DNA of 64,000 nt from Epiperipatus broadwayi (GCA_028023455.1 JAQFVV010012423.1:9590269-9654268), one strand, 5' to 3'. Shown: positions 25,581-38,620, numbered from the stretch's first letter. Program-made: numbers and translations. The notes: generated by a model not told the origin, from the letters alone.

Positions 25581-26149
25581 TGTTTAACTTTGGTTAGTCA
25601 TGGCCATTATTATTTTTCATTATTCTTTTCTCATTATATAGATCTGGCCACACACATGAACCTTGGTAGAAAATTTGAATACATAAGAGCCTATTGCATA
25701 ATAAAATCTGCAAAGATCTTAATACTTAATATTATTTTAAAGTTTATGCACACATCTAGAAACAGTTTCTTATGGACTACTTCAGTATTATAATGGGTTA
25801 ACAGTTAATTTAAAAAGGGAGAAAGGGTAATACAAATCAACTGTCAATTCTATTAACTATTTAAAATGGGTCATACTCAATTCAGAACCATGCAAGTTTG
25901 AAAGCTATTTTATTTGCTTATTTTTCTTTTTCTTTTATCTCTTTAATAAACATCGTTATTAACAGTTAAATTTGCCTGACATTTGTTTGCTATTGCCTGC
26001 CTATTAATTGTTTAGTTGAATAAAAATCTTTTTCTCTCCTTGATTGAGTGGCAATAATTGACTCATATTATTGAATAGCTATAAAGCACTATTAGTTAAT
26101 ATCTAATCACCTAAAATAAATATTTTGTGATGTGATATACTATTACTTC

Positions 26150-28884
26150 TTTATTGGAGTCAGAAATCTTTCAGTCACTACGTCCAGAGAAATCTGTTAG
26201 AAACTTTCTCTTCCATTTTCATTCCCCACCCTAAGTTTTTTCCATATTTTTCTCTCTCCTCCTCCATCCCATTTCCACAACATTATATTTGTTCACTCTA
26301 TGACCTCTGTATTTTATATCCTCCTTATCTTTTTCCAAACCCAGCATAAAAACCAAGAACTCACTTTCTGTATAATCACTTTGTTTTATTTATTTCCCCA
26401 CAATTTCATTAATTGAACCCTTTCTGTTTAAGCATTTATACTGAATATAAATTTGCTATCTGAATCTTGTGCATACCATATTATCTTTTAAACCTATCTT
26501 GTTTGCTGTCCTTTACTCATAATGCAATTAAATTATATTTTGGTTATTCCCTTATTATCCATAAATTGCAATCTGCCACAAATTTTTATTTTGTTTTTTG
26601 CATCTCTCATATAAAAATTTCACCATGCCATTTCTCATTGAATTGTCTCCTTTGTCATCCACACATCTGCATCTAATGCACATCTTTCTACTTCTCAATG
26701 TACTTTTTTTAAGTAATCTAATACCTCTTTACTAACACATAATGCATCATTACCATATGATAACTCTGCTACTGTCACTCCCTTCCATACAATTCTTGCT
26801 AGATCATATTTATTATATAAAAACATTGTTAATTTCTTAATCAGCTTCTTTCTTTTCTTTGCTTCATTTATCTTTTTTCCCCATTCATCCAAGAAATTTC
26901 TCTGATTATTTGAGATGATTCTCAAATAGTTATAACTATCCACCACATTTAACTTTATATACCCCAATAATAATTCCTTCTCTTTCCCCAGTATTTATCA
27001 TCATTATTTTTGATTTTTGTTCACTAAATTTAATTCCCATCCATTTATCTACCCTTGTGCATGTCTTCAGCATAACTGCCATATCTTCCCTATGGTCTGT
27101 GCACAAGAATATATCACCAGAAACTTATAGACCTGGTAATATATACACCCCTTGCCATCTAATAGTTGTATTTTTACCTGACTTCCTAGTCTTTCTATTG
27201 CTCTCTCCATTTCTCTTAAATATAACAAAAACAAAATAGGTGATAAAGGGCACCCTTGCCTTAATCTCATGCCACTTTTAACTCTAACTGATTCTATATT
27301 TTCTAATTGATATGCATAGTAATTATTTTCATGCTATCTCTTAATTAAATCCACTAAAGCTCCATTTACTTGCAATTTATTAAACTTACTTATAATCTAT
27401 TGCTATTTATTCTATCATATGCCTTCTCTATATCTATAAAGATCATATATAACTGTCAACCTTTAAGCTGAATGACTACAAATAAAATATCTCCTATATG
27501 CCTATCTGATCTAAAACCTTTTTGCATTTCTCCCATTATGTTATTTTCTTCCATCCATTTTGCCATCTTTCCAGCCACCATATATGCAAAAACTTTATGT
27601 AACAATAATGTTATCACTATCAGTTTATAATTGTTTAACCTTCTATGATCCTTATCTTTCATTTAAATAATAGTCTTACTCTTGTATTATTTCATCTATT
27701 TGAAAATTCTTTCTGTGCCATTGTGTTAAAACATGACATTTGATAGATTTTGCTCTATTTCCCAAATTTATCACCATATCTCTTGCCCATCCATTTAAAC
27801 TTTTGCCTTTTCTACTTTTCAGTTTCTTCCCATCTTTCAATTCATTTTCTATAAAACTAATATTTCCCTTACTATGTGCTTTTATATTTGTTATCACTAA
27901 TCCTTCACATCTAACATTTCCCTATATTTATTACATACTTATTTAAGATTGTCTCTAATTTTTCTCTAGAGCTACACTTTTTTTCTTATCTTCTAGTAAT
28001 ACTATTATTCTTTCTCCTATATTCCTTTTTTAATATATTTTCAAAATTTTACTCCCATCTCTTTCACATTTACCCAATATCTTACTATTTAATTTCATTA
28101 TTTCTCTATAATTATCTATTTTAGCCAACTTCTATTTTTAAAATAGTTTTCACATTTAATATTGATATCTTTTTCACTTTCTTTGTTTTTAATAGTACAT
28201 TTATATTTTTTGGATGCTTTTTTTTCTATTTACACTTTTACTAATTCTCATTTTTCTATTACTTTTATTCTCCTAAATATTCTCATCTAAAACCCTATTT
28301 GCCCTTTTTCTACTTCATCATACCAGTCTTTATATTCACCCCAACAAACTCTTCTAATGTCTTTTAATTTTTATTTTATATTCTTTTAACAGACTTATTA
28401 TTCATTCTCCATCCACATCTGTCACTATCTTTTCTACTTTTATTAATATTTCCCATCACATTACTTGCCATTTCTATTATAAGGAAATGATGATTACTAT
28501 TTTATACTCTCTCTTCATTATCAAACACTTTAATTTTCCTTACTTTATTTATTCCCTCTTTCTCTACTAATACATATTTTATTGTGAGAAATATATTGTT
28601 TCCAGATGATGTGAATTGCCCTCCATAAACATTTGATAAATTTCCAATGCTCAAATTCATGTTTTGACAAAAAATATCAAAAGCTGTCTATTCTTGTTAT
28701 CCACATCATCAATTTCTTCAACATGCCCATTTCTAGCCCCTATAACCATTATTTTTTACCTTTTTTGAAACTCATTATATCCTTAACCAGGCATTCATAT
28801 ATACAATTGTCCCAATCCATTGTAGTTTGACTATCTCCACATAATTCCTATACTATCACATGTTTTGATCTTTTCAATTTATAT
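26150..28884 (-). pseudogene. LINE ORF2 (endonuclease and RT), decayed
   Basis: Read on the minus strand, the order is endonuclease, RT, C-terminal tail. The endonuclease (about 28860-28500) retains an IGARNGHVEEIDDVDNKNRQ-like segment, corresponding to the GDFNAHVG region, and a later LLIFFVKT segment. RT motifs include KVFAYMVAGKMAKWMEENNI and MQKGFRSDRHIGD (27456-27662), then MRLRQGCPLSPILFLLYL (27067-27270), a ruined YADD region followed by DIFLCTDHREDMAVML (about 27100) and NYLRIISN (about 26930). A tail with KIKICGRLQFMD (about 26560) is typical of LINE C termini. Frames are broken throughout, so no enzyme can be made. With the ORF1 at 33487-35160 it forms one CR1/L2-type LINE interrupted by the PLE. 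The exact 3' end is not visible. Confidence 0.75.
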
Positions 28885-28899
28885 CCTGCCACACCATGT
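28885..28899. repeat. Left target-site duplication of the PLE insertion
   Basis: CCTGCCACACCATGT here pairs with CCTGCTACACCATGT at 33472-33486 (14 of 15 identical). Both lie exactly where LINE sequence stops and PLE sequence starts. Confidence 0.65.
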
Positions 28900-29780
28900 G
28901 TTTTCCTGAAGGTTTGGGTGATGGTGTTCTAGTTGTATTTTTATATTGGACTATTTCCATCATCTAATATTATTGAATGTCTTTAAAAAAATTAACTTTT
29001 ATTTAAATATTCCAAATACATTCAACTGTTAGTAATAGGACATCAAACAGGTTAGTATATGCACAATGTTTTGAGAGGTATTATTCTCCCCTCTTCTTCA
29101 GGTGTTGGTGGCCTGATCAGTGATAGTACTAGCATGGGATTTGAACCTGGACCCTTAAATTCTTGAGTAGTGAATTTTAAGGTAATCCTCTAACCAACTG
29201 AATGGCAACAGTCAGTAGAAATTTCATATACTTATCTATGAGGTTCCTCCTGATTTCTCCATTTTTTCCTTAAGAGCAAAGTTGATCAGTGGTTTCCATA
29301 AATTATGTATAGTCACACTGAGTTGGTTTATGGGTATTTTTGCCATTGTCATTTGAGTAGCTTCTTTAAATTCTCTTCTTTGTACCTTTTCTTCTTTATC
29401 CAATATTTTTGTATTTTCTCAATTGAACATATATTCATTAGCACATAGATGGTCTGCTATCTTAGACACATCTGTTTTCTCTCTTCTAATCATCAGTTTG
29501 TGTTCTTGCAAGCACTTTTCAATGGGATGATTGGTCTCACCAATATATGTTCTTTCACATTCACATGGTATTTCATAGATGCAGTTTTTTTCTTTTTGGC
29601 ATTTCAAGTTATAAGCTTTGTAGATTTAGAATTCCTTGTAGTGTGGTATGGCTCTGCAAAGCTATTCTGATGTGCTACTGATTGCAGATTTTTTTTAATT
29701 AGTCTGCAATTTTTGGAATGTATGGGTGCACTACAGTAACAATAATTGTCTTTTTTCTTGATGGTTGTTTTTGTTGCACT
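28900..29780 (-). mobile_element. Inverted 5'-truncated PLE segment (endonuclease + 3' end)
   Basis: On the minus strand this holds the RT-endonuclease linker, then a GIY-YIG domain (CIYEIPCECERTYIGETNHP and LQEHK, 29419-29607), then the same non-coding terminal sequence that ends the other two PLE copies. It joins head-to-head with the plus-strand copy at about 29780. Inverted, 5'-truncated partial copies beside a longer copy are a known habit of Penelope-like elements. The catalytic arginine region is altered (PIEKCLQEHK). Confidence 0.75.
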
Positions 29781-30800
29781 ATAGTTTATCAAAAACCTAC
29801 ACATACCTACCCTATAAATCCAATCACCATAGAAAACATGGAATTATACTATCACTATGGAACTGAAAAAAAGAAGTTTGTTCAGAAATCAGTAATTTGG
29901 AAAAAGAAAAGATTTATACAGAACAAACTCTTATGAAAAATGATTATCCATCAACTGTTATTAAGAAAACATTAAATAGATTACAAAAAGAACCATCAAG
30001 AGAAAAGACAATTATTGGTACTGTAATGTACCCATACATTCCAAAAATAGCAAAAAATTAAGAAAAATCTGCAATCAGTATCACATCAGAACAGTTTTAC
30101 AGAGCCATACCCCACTATGAGGAATTCTATCATCTACAAAGCCTAAATTTAAAATGCTGAAAAGAAAAAAGTGCATCTACAGAATACCATGTGAATGTGG
30201 AAGAACATATCTTGGCAAGACCAGTCATTCCATTGAAAAGCACTTGCAAGTACACAAAATGATGATTAGAAGAGAGAAAACAGATGTGTCTAAGGTAGTT
30301 GGCCATTAATTGCCAATGAAAATATGTTCAATTGGGAAAATACAAAAATATTGGATAGAGAAGAAAAGGTCCACAGAAGAAGATTTAAAGAAAGTGATCA
30401 CATGACAGGCAAAAAATCCCATAAGACAACCTAGTGTGACTACACATAATGTATGGAAACCACTAATCAACTTTTCTCTTAGGAAAAATAGAGAAACACG
30501 AGGAACCACATATATAAATATATGAAATTTCTACTAACTATTGCCTTTGGAAGAATAGATCAATACTCAAGAATCTAAGGATCAAGGTTCAAATCCCATG
30601 ATAATAGTATCACTGGTTAGTCCAGCAACATCTAAAGAAATGGGGAAAATATTATCTCTCAAAACATTGTGAATATACTAACTTGTTTGATGTACTATTA
30701 CTAACAGTTGAATGTATTTGGAATATTTAAATAAAAGTTAAATTTTTCTAAAGACATTCAATATTCATATAAGACATAGAAATAGTCCAATATAAAAATA
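29781..30800 (+). mobile_element. Partial PLE copy upstream of the long copy
   Basis: It begins in the segment just after the RT domain (QKPTHTYPI-like) and runs through a mutated GIY-YIG region (about 30170-30300, CECGRTYLGKTSHS-like) to the terminal non-coding sequence. The long copy then follows in the same orientation. This gives the pseudo-LTR arrangement described for PLEs: a partial copy in tandem with a longer one. Many stops. Confidence 0.75.
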
Positions 30801-33471
30801 CAACTAGAACACCATAATTGCAAAACTTCAGAAAAACACTAAATATTCGATATGGACCTGATACTATATCCAAGTTTAGACATTATGAAAAATTATGTCT
30901 AAAACTGTACAAAGTAGAAAATCATTTAATTTTCTTATGTAAATCTGAAGGGATAATTCCTAAAGATTTGCAACTAAAATCTCCAATTCACTCTCAGAGA
31001 GCTGAGAAAATTACTCAGAGAGCAAGTGAAGCTCTATTAAGAGAAAAAAATAAATGCTCAAATATTTTCTAAGTATCAAACAATGCATTCCATTATTAAT
31101 GTAGAATGTTTTCTAAAAAATAAATTTACTGATGAAGACTTCATGAGAGTTTCTCATCCAGTAAGAAATTCATATTCTGCATTACATAAAATAATAAAAG
31201 AATTCCAAAAAAGAAACTTGCTAATCTATATGGGCATATCAAAAATCATAATGTATCAAGCAATGTATCAACTTCATCTGTTAAAAACCTCAGTTCTAAC
31301 CACTCTAATAGATTCTGAAATTTCTGTTCTTGAAAGATGATTAAACTTTGCCATAACACTGTCTAATATCCCTTTATTAGATATAATGGCAGCCACTGAG
31401 TAAGTCACTCAAAATTGCCTTTAGAAAAAGGAGAATTACACTGGAGAATAAAAAGAACACTTGAAAAGCAACAAAAATTGATGTCAAATATATTCTATGG
31501 TGAGAGAAAAGCAATTAAATCTCTCAAAGCAGATAAATCTATAATTATTCTCCCTGCTAACAAAGGCAATGCAACAGTTGTAATGGATACAACTGATTAT
31601 AACAACAAAATACAAGAACTCCTGACAGCAGGCCAATATAGAAAAGTGGCAAAAAATCTGATGCTGAGTATGGGAACAATGTTACAAGTATTACTCAGAA
31701 AGCATCACAGGTACATCACTGATTCTGAAAAAAGTAAAATACCATCAACATTTCATCAAAATTCCTCATCTTTATGGTCTACCTAAAATCTATAAAGATC
31801 ATGTTCCATTAAGATCTATTGTTAGTTCTAGAAATTCTCCTTGCCAAAATTTGGCATGATTGCTTCTCAAAGTTCTCTGTGCTTGGCATTAAAGACCCAG
31901 TCCTTTGTCAGGCATTCTATACACTTTGTAGAATTAATAAAGAAACATGCAAATTAAAAGAACTGACTTACTAATAAACTTTGATGTGGAAAGTTTATTT
32001 ACTAATGTACCATGCAGAAAAGCATTGTCTATTGTAATGAAAAGATTAAATGGTGATTATAGTTTACAAACCAAAACATTCCTATTGATAGTATAATGGA
32101 ACTATTACCATTCTGTATAAAACTAACCTATTTTCAATATAACACAGAATTCTTCAAACAAAATCAAGGAATGTCTCTGGGTTCACCATTATCTCCCCTG
32201 ATTAGCAAAATTTACATGGAAGAACTTGAAACCTTAGCCATAAAACTACTCCATATCCAACTAAAGTTTAGCTTTGATATATGGATGATACATCTGTTTT
32301 ATGGCCACATGATGAAGCACTGCTACAAACTTTCTAGAAACACTTTAACACCATATCCTCTTCAATTAAATTTATAATAGAATCAGAACAAGCACAAAAA
32401 TCATGACAAAATCAAAATTATAGTTTAACGAAAACCTACACATACAAAAAATACCTATTCTATACATACAATCACACCAGAAACACAAAACATGGAGTTA
32501 TCCTATCACTATAGTACAGAGCAAAAGAAGTTTGTTTAGAAATCAGATATTTGGAAAAAAAAACACTTATGAAAAATGATTATTCATTAGCTGCTATTAA
32601 AAACATGTTAAATAGATGACAAAAAGAATCATTAAGAAAAAAGACAATTATTAGTACTGTATGGTACCCATATATTCCAAAAATAGCAAACAAATTAAGG
32701 AAAATCTGCAATCAGTATAACATCAGAACACTTTTCAAGAGCCATATCACACTATGAAGAATTATAACATCCACAAAGCCTAAACTTAAAATGCTAAAAA
32801 GAAAAAAACTATATGTATGAAATATCATGTGAATGTGGAAGAACATATATGGATGAGACTAGTTGTCCCAATGAAAAATGCTTGCAAGGACATAAATTGA
32901 TGATTAGAAGAAAGAAAATAGATGTGTTTAAGGTAGCAGACCATGTATGTGCCAATTAACATATGTTCAATTGGGAAAATACAAAAATATTGGATAGAGA
33001 AGAAAAGATACAAAGAAGAAAATTTAAAGAATCTGCTCACATGACAATGGCAAAAAATCCTATAAGCCAACCTAGTGTGGCTATAAATAATGTATGAAAA
33101 CCATTAATCAACTTTTCTCTTAGGAAAAGTGGAGAAATCAGGAGGAACCTCGTAGATAAGTGTATGAAATTTCTACTGACTGTTTGCCTTTGGAAGGATG
33201 GCTCCATTGGTTAGAGCATTACCTTAAAATTCAATACTCAAAAATCTAAGAGTCCAGGTTTGGATCACATACCAATACTTCACTGGTCAGGCCAGCAAGA
33301 CCTGAAAAAGAGGGGAGAATAATACCTCTTGAAACATGCATATCCTAACATGATTGATGTGCTATTACTATCAGTTGAATGTATTTGGAATATTTAAATA
33401 AAAGTTAAATTTTTCTAAAGATATTCAATACTCATATTACATTATGGAAATAGTCCAAAATAAAAATACAA
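30801..33471 (+). mobile_element. Near-full-length degenerate PLE (RT + GIY-YIG)
   Basis: A PLE N-terminal region is split over frames at 30818-31072 and 31083-31340. The RT begins with ILPANKGNATVVMDTTDY (31415-31786) and shows a NFDVESLFTNVP motif (about 31978), GMSLGSPLSPLISKIYMEEL (about 32170) and a YMDD active site at 32278-32289, now in a different frame from its flanks. A GIY-YIG nuclease follows (about 32810-32950, CECGRTYMDETSC and LQGHK-like), then about 350 bases of non-coding terminus. PLEs insert by target-primed reverse transcription using this RT-nuclease pair. Frameshifts and stops make this copy inactive. Confidence 0.8.
33199..33267 (+). promoter_or_regulatory. tRNA-like A/B-box pair in the PLE terminus
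   Basis: TGGCTCCATTGGTTAGAGC resembles a Pol III A box and D arm; CCAGGTTTGGATC, about 48 bases on, resembles a B box. The equivalent sites in the sister copies are closer to consensus: GGTTCAAATCCC at about 30589 on the plus strand and GGTCCAGGTTCAAATCCC on the minus strand at about 29135-29152. A tRNA-derived promoter captured by the element is the simplest reading, but function is not shown. Confidence 0.4.
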
Positions 33472-33486
33472 CCTGCTACACCATGT
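33472..33486. repeat. Right target-site duplication of the PLE insertion
   Basis: CCTGCTACACCATGT, partner of 28885-28899 with one mismatch; LINE sequence resumes immediately after it. Confidence 0.65.
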
Positions 33487-35160
33487 CTTCTTCTCTTCAA
33501 AATATTTCACTACTGTTAATACTTCAAGATCTTTGTTTTTAACTGCTTTTTTGTTTAATTCCAGCCATTTGTCTGGTCTTCTACCACTTTCCATATTCAA
33601 TTTTAATAATTTCTCTCTTTCTTATTACCCTTTCGTAAATTCTTTTGACTCTTTTTTTTTATTACATTTGTAATTAGCTCATTTATCATTAGTTTTACAG
33701 ACACATTTCCTCTCCACATCTACATTTATATCTAAATCAGCTACTACCCTTTGTTTATTTCTTACATCCCATTCATTCTTAACCTTCTTTTTGATAGTAC
33801 TGTAATAAATCCCTACTTCACTTTATAAGTTTTTTGAACTATAAAATATTTTTTTAAAAATCAAACTCCCTTATGCTTCCACTTCCTTGTTTTGCTAAGT
33901 GCAATGCATCTTTACTATATAACTTCCTCTTAATAATAAAATAATCCCAAATTTCTTTTGCATAATTTTTTCAAATTATCAAATCTTGGTAGTAATCCAA
34001 TTACTTCTACTTTTCCTTTAACCTTATTCAAATTATTAATCAATTCTATATACTCATCCATTATTCTCTCCAATGGTTCTGACAAATTATTTGTTCCTAC
34101 TATAATCTAAACATCTCTACTCTTTGTTTCTTTACTTTATCTGTAACATCCCTAATTCTAGCTCCACAAAAACATACTCCTATAGACCTATTTCTATTTT
34201 CTCTTGCTATTACATCTCCACATCCTCTAATTAGTGAGTCCCCTATAAAGACTGTCTCATTTTTACATTCCTTACTTCATCTATAACATTCTCTTTTACC
34301 TTCTGGTGTTCCTTATCTACCTCTTTCTTATCATTTCTATTCACATTCTCAATTTGCTTACATCCCTTATCTATTTCTCTATCTTACTTATTCTTTGCCT
34401 AACTATCTCCATTGCACTACTTATTTTGGATCCTAATCTCTTGTCATTCCACTAAATATACAATCTATTCTATCTTCCTTAACTACATTTTCCTCCATTT
34501 ACCTGACTTTTTTTTTAAAACTATCTACACTTAGAAACCATTTTCACCTCTTTTATCACATTTGTCTATGATCTACACAATCTTACACCTTTTATATCAT
34601 TCCATTTCAAATGGAAAACCTTATTATACATAGTATGCTCTACTAAAGCATGCCTAATTTCCTTTTGACCATTATATATACATTATGGGATACAAATGTA
34701 ATTCATATTTCCTTATTTTTTAATTCCCCTACTTTATATTTAAATTTATGATATTTCTACTACTCTTCAAACATCTTTATACCAAAGGAAAAAAACTTTT
34801 CTTTTTTTTAAAATGGTGATTGATATTCACATGCTCTGCTAACCTTACACCTCAAACATTAATCCCTTTCTCTAATAAATCACTCCCTTTTTAAATTGAA
34901 AAATTCTTTAATAGCAACTACTGCAAACCAACTAATCTTATGTATGACAGTTTTAAAATCCTTTTGCAATAAATACACATACAAAAAATATTTTTCCTTT
35001 TATATTTAAAATGGGTATCGAATGACTTTCCATACATTAGCAATATTTTTCTAGATCTTTCCAAATCCAATTAAATCTATCTCTCTGTTCCAACTTTCTT
35101 TTCTCATCTACTCACTAAGCAAATATTCTCAAGCAACTGAAATTTTTCCAGATGATATTC
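33487..35160 (-). pseudogene. LINE ORF1 with coiled coil and SGNH esterase, decayed
   Basis: On the minus strand a Lys/Glu-rich coiled-coil-like stretch (about 34560-34275) leads into an SGNH (GDSL) hydrolase domain. Block I reads FIGDSLIRGCGD (about 34260), followed by CGARIRDVTDKV, then VGTNNLSEPLERIMDEYIEL with EVIGLLPRFD (about 34100-33990), and finally KDALHLAKQG (about 33900). The nucleophile Ser and the D-x-x-H pair are all visible. Esterase domains of this kind are known in ORF1 proteins of CR1-type LINEs. Stops and frameshifts interrupt the frame. The 5' limit near 35160 is an estimate. The PLE insertion lies between this and the endonuclease half. Confidence 0.65.
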
Positions 35161-35263
35161 AACATATATATAAAACTTTAATTTTTTTGATGAAGAAATC
35201 AGACATGTCAGCACAGTCAAAGGACACAAGAAGCCTGGTGGTATCCCTAGTGATAGATATTTG

Positions 35264-35266
<3 letters not shown>

Positions 35267-35317
<51 letters not shown>
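35267..35317. repeat. (TA)n microsatellite
   Basis: About 50 bases of uninterrupted TA. The right flank is ATTATTGCTGTTATAA, without the TTGTAA junction seen at other arrays. Confidence 0.9.
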
Positions 35318-35321
<4 letters not shown>

Positions 35322-35740
35322 TTGCTGTTATAAAAATATTTTCTTTTATATTATATTCGGTGTTTTATTTAAATATATATAAAAAAACAGCACAATGTAT
35401 TAAATTTCTTTTCATTTTTGATATTTAAAGATTTATTTGAAGCCAGATTTTTAAAAAGTGAATCTGATTATAAGTTCTGGCTTGTCAATTTATATTTGTC
35501 CAATACAAATGAGGCTTTATTCAAATTACTCTAATATATATGTTCAAACTTCATTATCAAATTGAACATTACGAGTCTATTTAAATTAAAATTCAGTTCT
35601 TATGTCTCAACTAATCTCCCAAACAGATGACAATGTCAAATTTGATCAACAGAAATAAGTGACCAGCAAGGAATTAGTTGATTTTTTATCATTCTTTGCC
35701 ATATAAAAGACCATAATTTTTTATAAATTTTGATTGAGAG

Positions 35741-35810
35741 ATCAATAAAGGAATATATATATATATATTTATGCCATCAATAAAGGAATATATATATATA
35801 TATTTATGCC
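35741..35810. repeat. Tandem duplication, 35-bp unit x2
   Basis: A 35-base unit starting ATCAATAAAGGAATATAT and ending TTTATGCC is repeated exactly once more, directly adjacent. Confidence 0.85.
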
Positions 35811-36749
35811 AACCAAAATTTGGTATTAATATGTGGTGGAATGTCAAGTATAAATTTTTTTAAAAAATATTTTTAGTTAGATTTAACAGATAATGTATTA
35901 GCCCAAGAGCATTGAAATAGATTGCCATGACAATGAAATATTAAAGCAAAAAATGCATTATTATTATTTTAAATTAAATGTATTCCCTTTAAAATGCATA
36001 TGTAAATGATAAAGTTTATTGACTTTAATAAAGTTATTATTGTTTATCTATTCTATGTATTTTATTTATTGTATTCATAACTAGTAGATCATAAATAATA
36101 TACAAAAATATTTAATGCCTTAGACATGTCGCTGTTATGTTTATATTATATATATTATGTTATTGGACTAATATATATTGAATATATATTTCCATTGCAA
36201 TATTGTGAAAATGTGGTGTAAATTGTTTTAATTTGTATTGAGTTAAAAGTGTATCATTTGTGTTTAAATAGTGAATATTTTTTATGTGTAATAATTATAA
36301 AATATTTATATTTTATTATTATTATTGTAAAAGATTTTAAGCATGGAATGCAGTGTGATTTCAGTATGACAAAATTCGGCTTGATATTTCCCTACTGGAA
36401 ATGATTATTGCATAAGAACAAAATGTTTTAATAATGAAATATAGAAGCAACATAGGCTGTGTATAAGAATTGTTCCATCTGCAGTTAAAATTTAACAACA
36501 TTGATGGAAACAGGATTTAAAACAGTTTACTTTACGTCATATTGTCATAAATGAAAGCTGCCGTCTATTTATTTATGATTCCATTACGATATTAAATATT
36601 TTCTATAGGTGAATTTTTGATGCATAAATGCCTATTTTATTAATATTAATTTATACGGAAAATATCTTTCATGTTATTTAATTAGAGTATACGTTACAAA
36701 CGTTTATTGCCTATTTGTCATTTATTTTTTTATATATTTATTTATTGCT
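35811..36749. other. AT-rich stretch, nothing recognised
   Basis: No coding signal or paired repeat visible. Confidence 0.45.
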
Positions 36750-37240
36750 ATTAGAAGGGATTTGTACTCAGACTTTCAAGCTCCCTACAGCTATCAATTC
36801 TATCTTATATAACTGAGACACATTACCACATATATGTGAAAAAGATAAATGATTTCCAGTATAGGTATTTTGTGCTGAACCAGCACTCATCAGTTGATCC
36901 AGATCATCTTCCCACCCCCCACACATATATAATTACTACTCAGTTTATAACTGAACACTGATTATATATATGTGTTGGAAAAGATGAACTGGACCAACAA
37001 ATGATTGCTAGTTAACTGAGCACTGATTGTACATGTGTGTGGGTGATGATCTAGACCAACTGATGAGTGCTGGTTCAACACAAAATACATATATTGGACA
37101 TCAGTTATCTTTTTCACATATATGTGGTCATATGCATCAGTTGTATAAGAGTGGATAGCTGTAGGGAGCTTGAAAGTTTGAGTTTAAATTCCTTCTAATT
37201 ACATTAAGTTCAATATAGACAATATACTTGTATTTAAATA
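36750..37240. repeat. Repeat family B, inverted pair
   Basis: The outer parts about 36750-36930 and 37020-37199 are reverse complements: TCAAGCTCCCTACAGCTAT against ATAGCTGTAGGGAGCTTGA, and CATATATGTGAAAAAGATAA against its partner. Between them lie extra, partly repeated pieces of the same family (ACTGAGCACTGATTGTACAT). The right flank to about 37240 carries the same outer sequence (TTCAATATAGACAATA) that precedes the copy at 17483. Non-coding. Confidence 0.7.
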
Positions 37241-38335
37241 TTACATATTTATTGTTAATAAATTTTAAATTTATCTAAACAAATAATCTTGTTTTAGTTA
37301 TCATTCAATTAATAATGCAAACCTATTTTCTAGTAAAATTTTGATAGTTAGTTGTCATAAACTGACTTACACCATATAATGTATAATAAAGAATCATAAA
37401 ATAGTCCAGAACTGAAACGATTGTTAATTATTTAGGGTAAACAAAGTTGATTACAATTGAATACTTGCATGTTCTTTTTAAATCACTATTTATTATATGC
37501 TATGGTAACTTGATATTTAGTTAGTAAAAATGGTAATATTATTGATAGGCCTAAATGGGTATTTGAATTTCATTAGATAGAATGATTTACTTTGTTTAGA
37601 TTTAAAGCTCATCGGTATAGATCGTAGACTTAATTTAAATATTAAGCTTTTAATGTTGTTATTTAATTGCAGTAGAGTATTACAAATACTATACATAGAA
37701 GGGTAATTATAATTTAGTACTTAATAACTTGGCTTTATTGATTTGAAGGATAATTCGTTGTGATTTGTTAATTATGTTTGTATACATGTTAAATAAGAAT
37801 TTTTCATTTATTTCATGTCGTCATGATTGGATATTGTAAATTGTAAGTTTATTTCAGGTATTGATTTTCATTTTATATTTTTATAAATTGGCATAAGTGA
37901 TAAGGTATGTTAGATGAATCGATCTTATATATTGTATTTTATTATAGTTTTGTATTGTAGACATTTTATTCCATTATAATTTGATGTTGTAAATTTCTCA
38001 AGTTTTAATGTACATAAATCTGTAAGATAAAAAAGCCTTCTACCAATATTAAGTAGTTTATCTCATTACAATTAGTTTATCCAGCAAGGGCATATCACTA
38101 TTTATGAGGCCTTGTTGCTCTGTTAGAATTGTCTTTATTTTCATTTTATTCAATTATAATTGGTAATCAATTTTGATAATCAATTATTAAGTTATACTTT
38201 ACTTTCTTACAATCTGTGTCATAAGTTTGAAGCATATTAAAGTCTTCATTTCCTATCCTTAATATTTTCATTCTCCATTTAACCTTGAGTATTATTACAC
38301 TTATTATTTAAATAATATGTTGGGTGCAATTTGAA
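37241..38335. other. AT-rich stretch, nothing recognised
   Basis: No gene or paired repeat seen. Confidence 0.45.
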
Positions 38336-38605
38336 AATTATAATTGCAGTTTGAAATGTTATAATTGACTATTTATTAGTTTACATTCAGGACAGGTTAT
38401 ATTTACATGCTTAACGAAATTTATTTAAACCTCTTAGTATCAATAATTTAAATCTTTGTGGCCAAGTTGCAATATTTAGTGTTTATATAAATATATTGAA
38501 CCATAAATAAAGGTGGGAAACCACTTTTATTGTTAAATGAAAGTTGCCTTGACAAGATTGAGATTGCTGATTCTTACTGATATTGGGATTGTCTAAGTGT
38601 TAACT
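38336..38605 (+). repeat. Dispersed repeat C, copy 1
   Basis: It aligns in the same orientation with 56299-56580. Shared words include GACTATTTATTAGT, TTTATTTAAAC, AAGTTGC/AAGTAGC and a GTTGCCTTGACAA block. It is about 270 bases, diverged and non-coding. It is followed by a TA array here but not at the other copy. Confidence 0.5.
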
Positions 38606-38620
38606 GATTTTAGTAATTTA

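Noticed and set aside
25098-25793. Two plus-strand frames of 92 and 96 codons
   Set aside because: They run across a diverged tandem repeat and show no motif.
29449-29936. Plus-strand frames over the inverted PLE segment
   Set aside because: The first is antisense to the GIY-YIG domain; only the last part of the second overlaps real PLE coding sequence.
32825-33070. 81-codon minus-strand frame
   Set aside because: It is antisense to the PLE endonuclease and terminal region.
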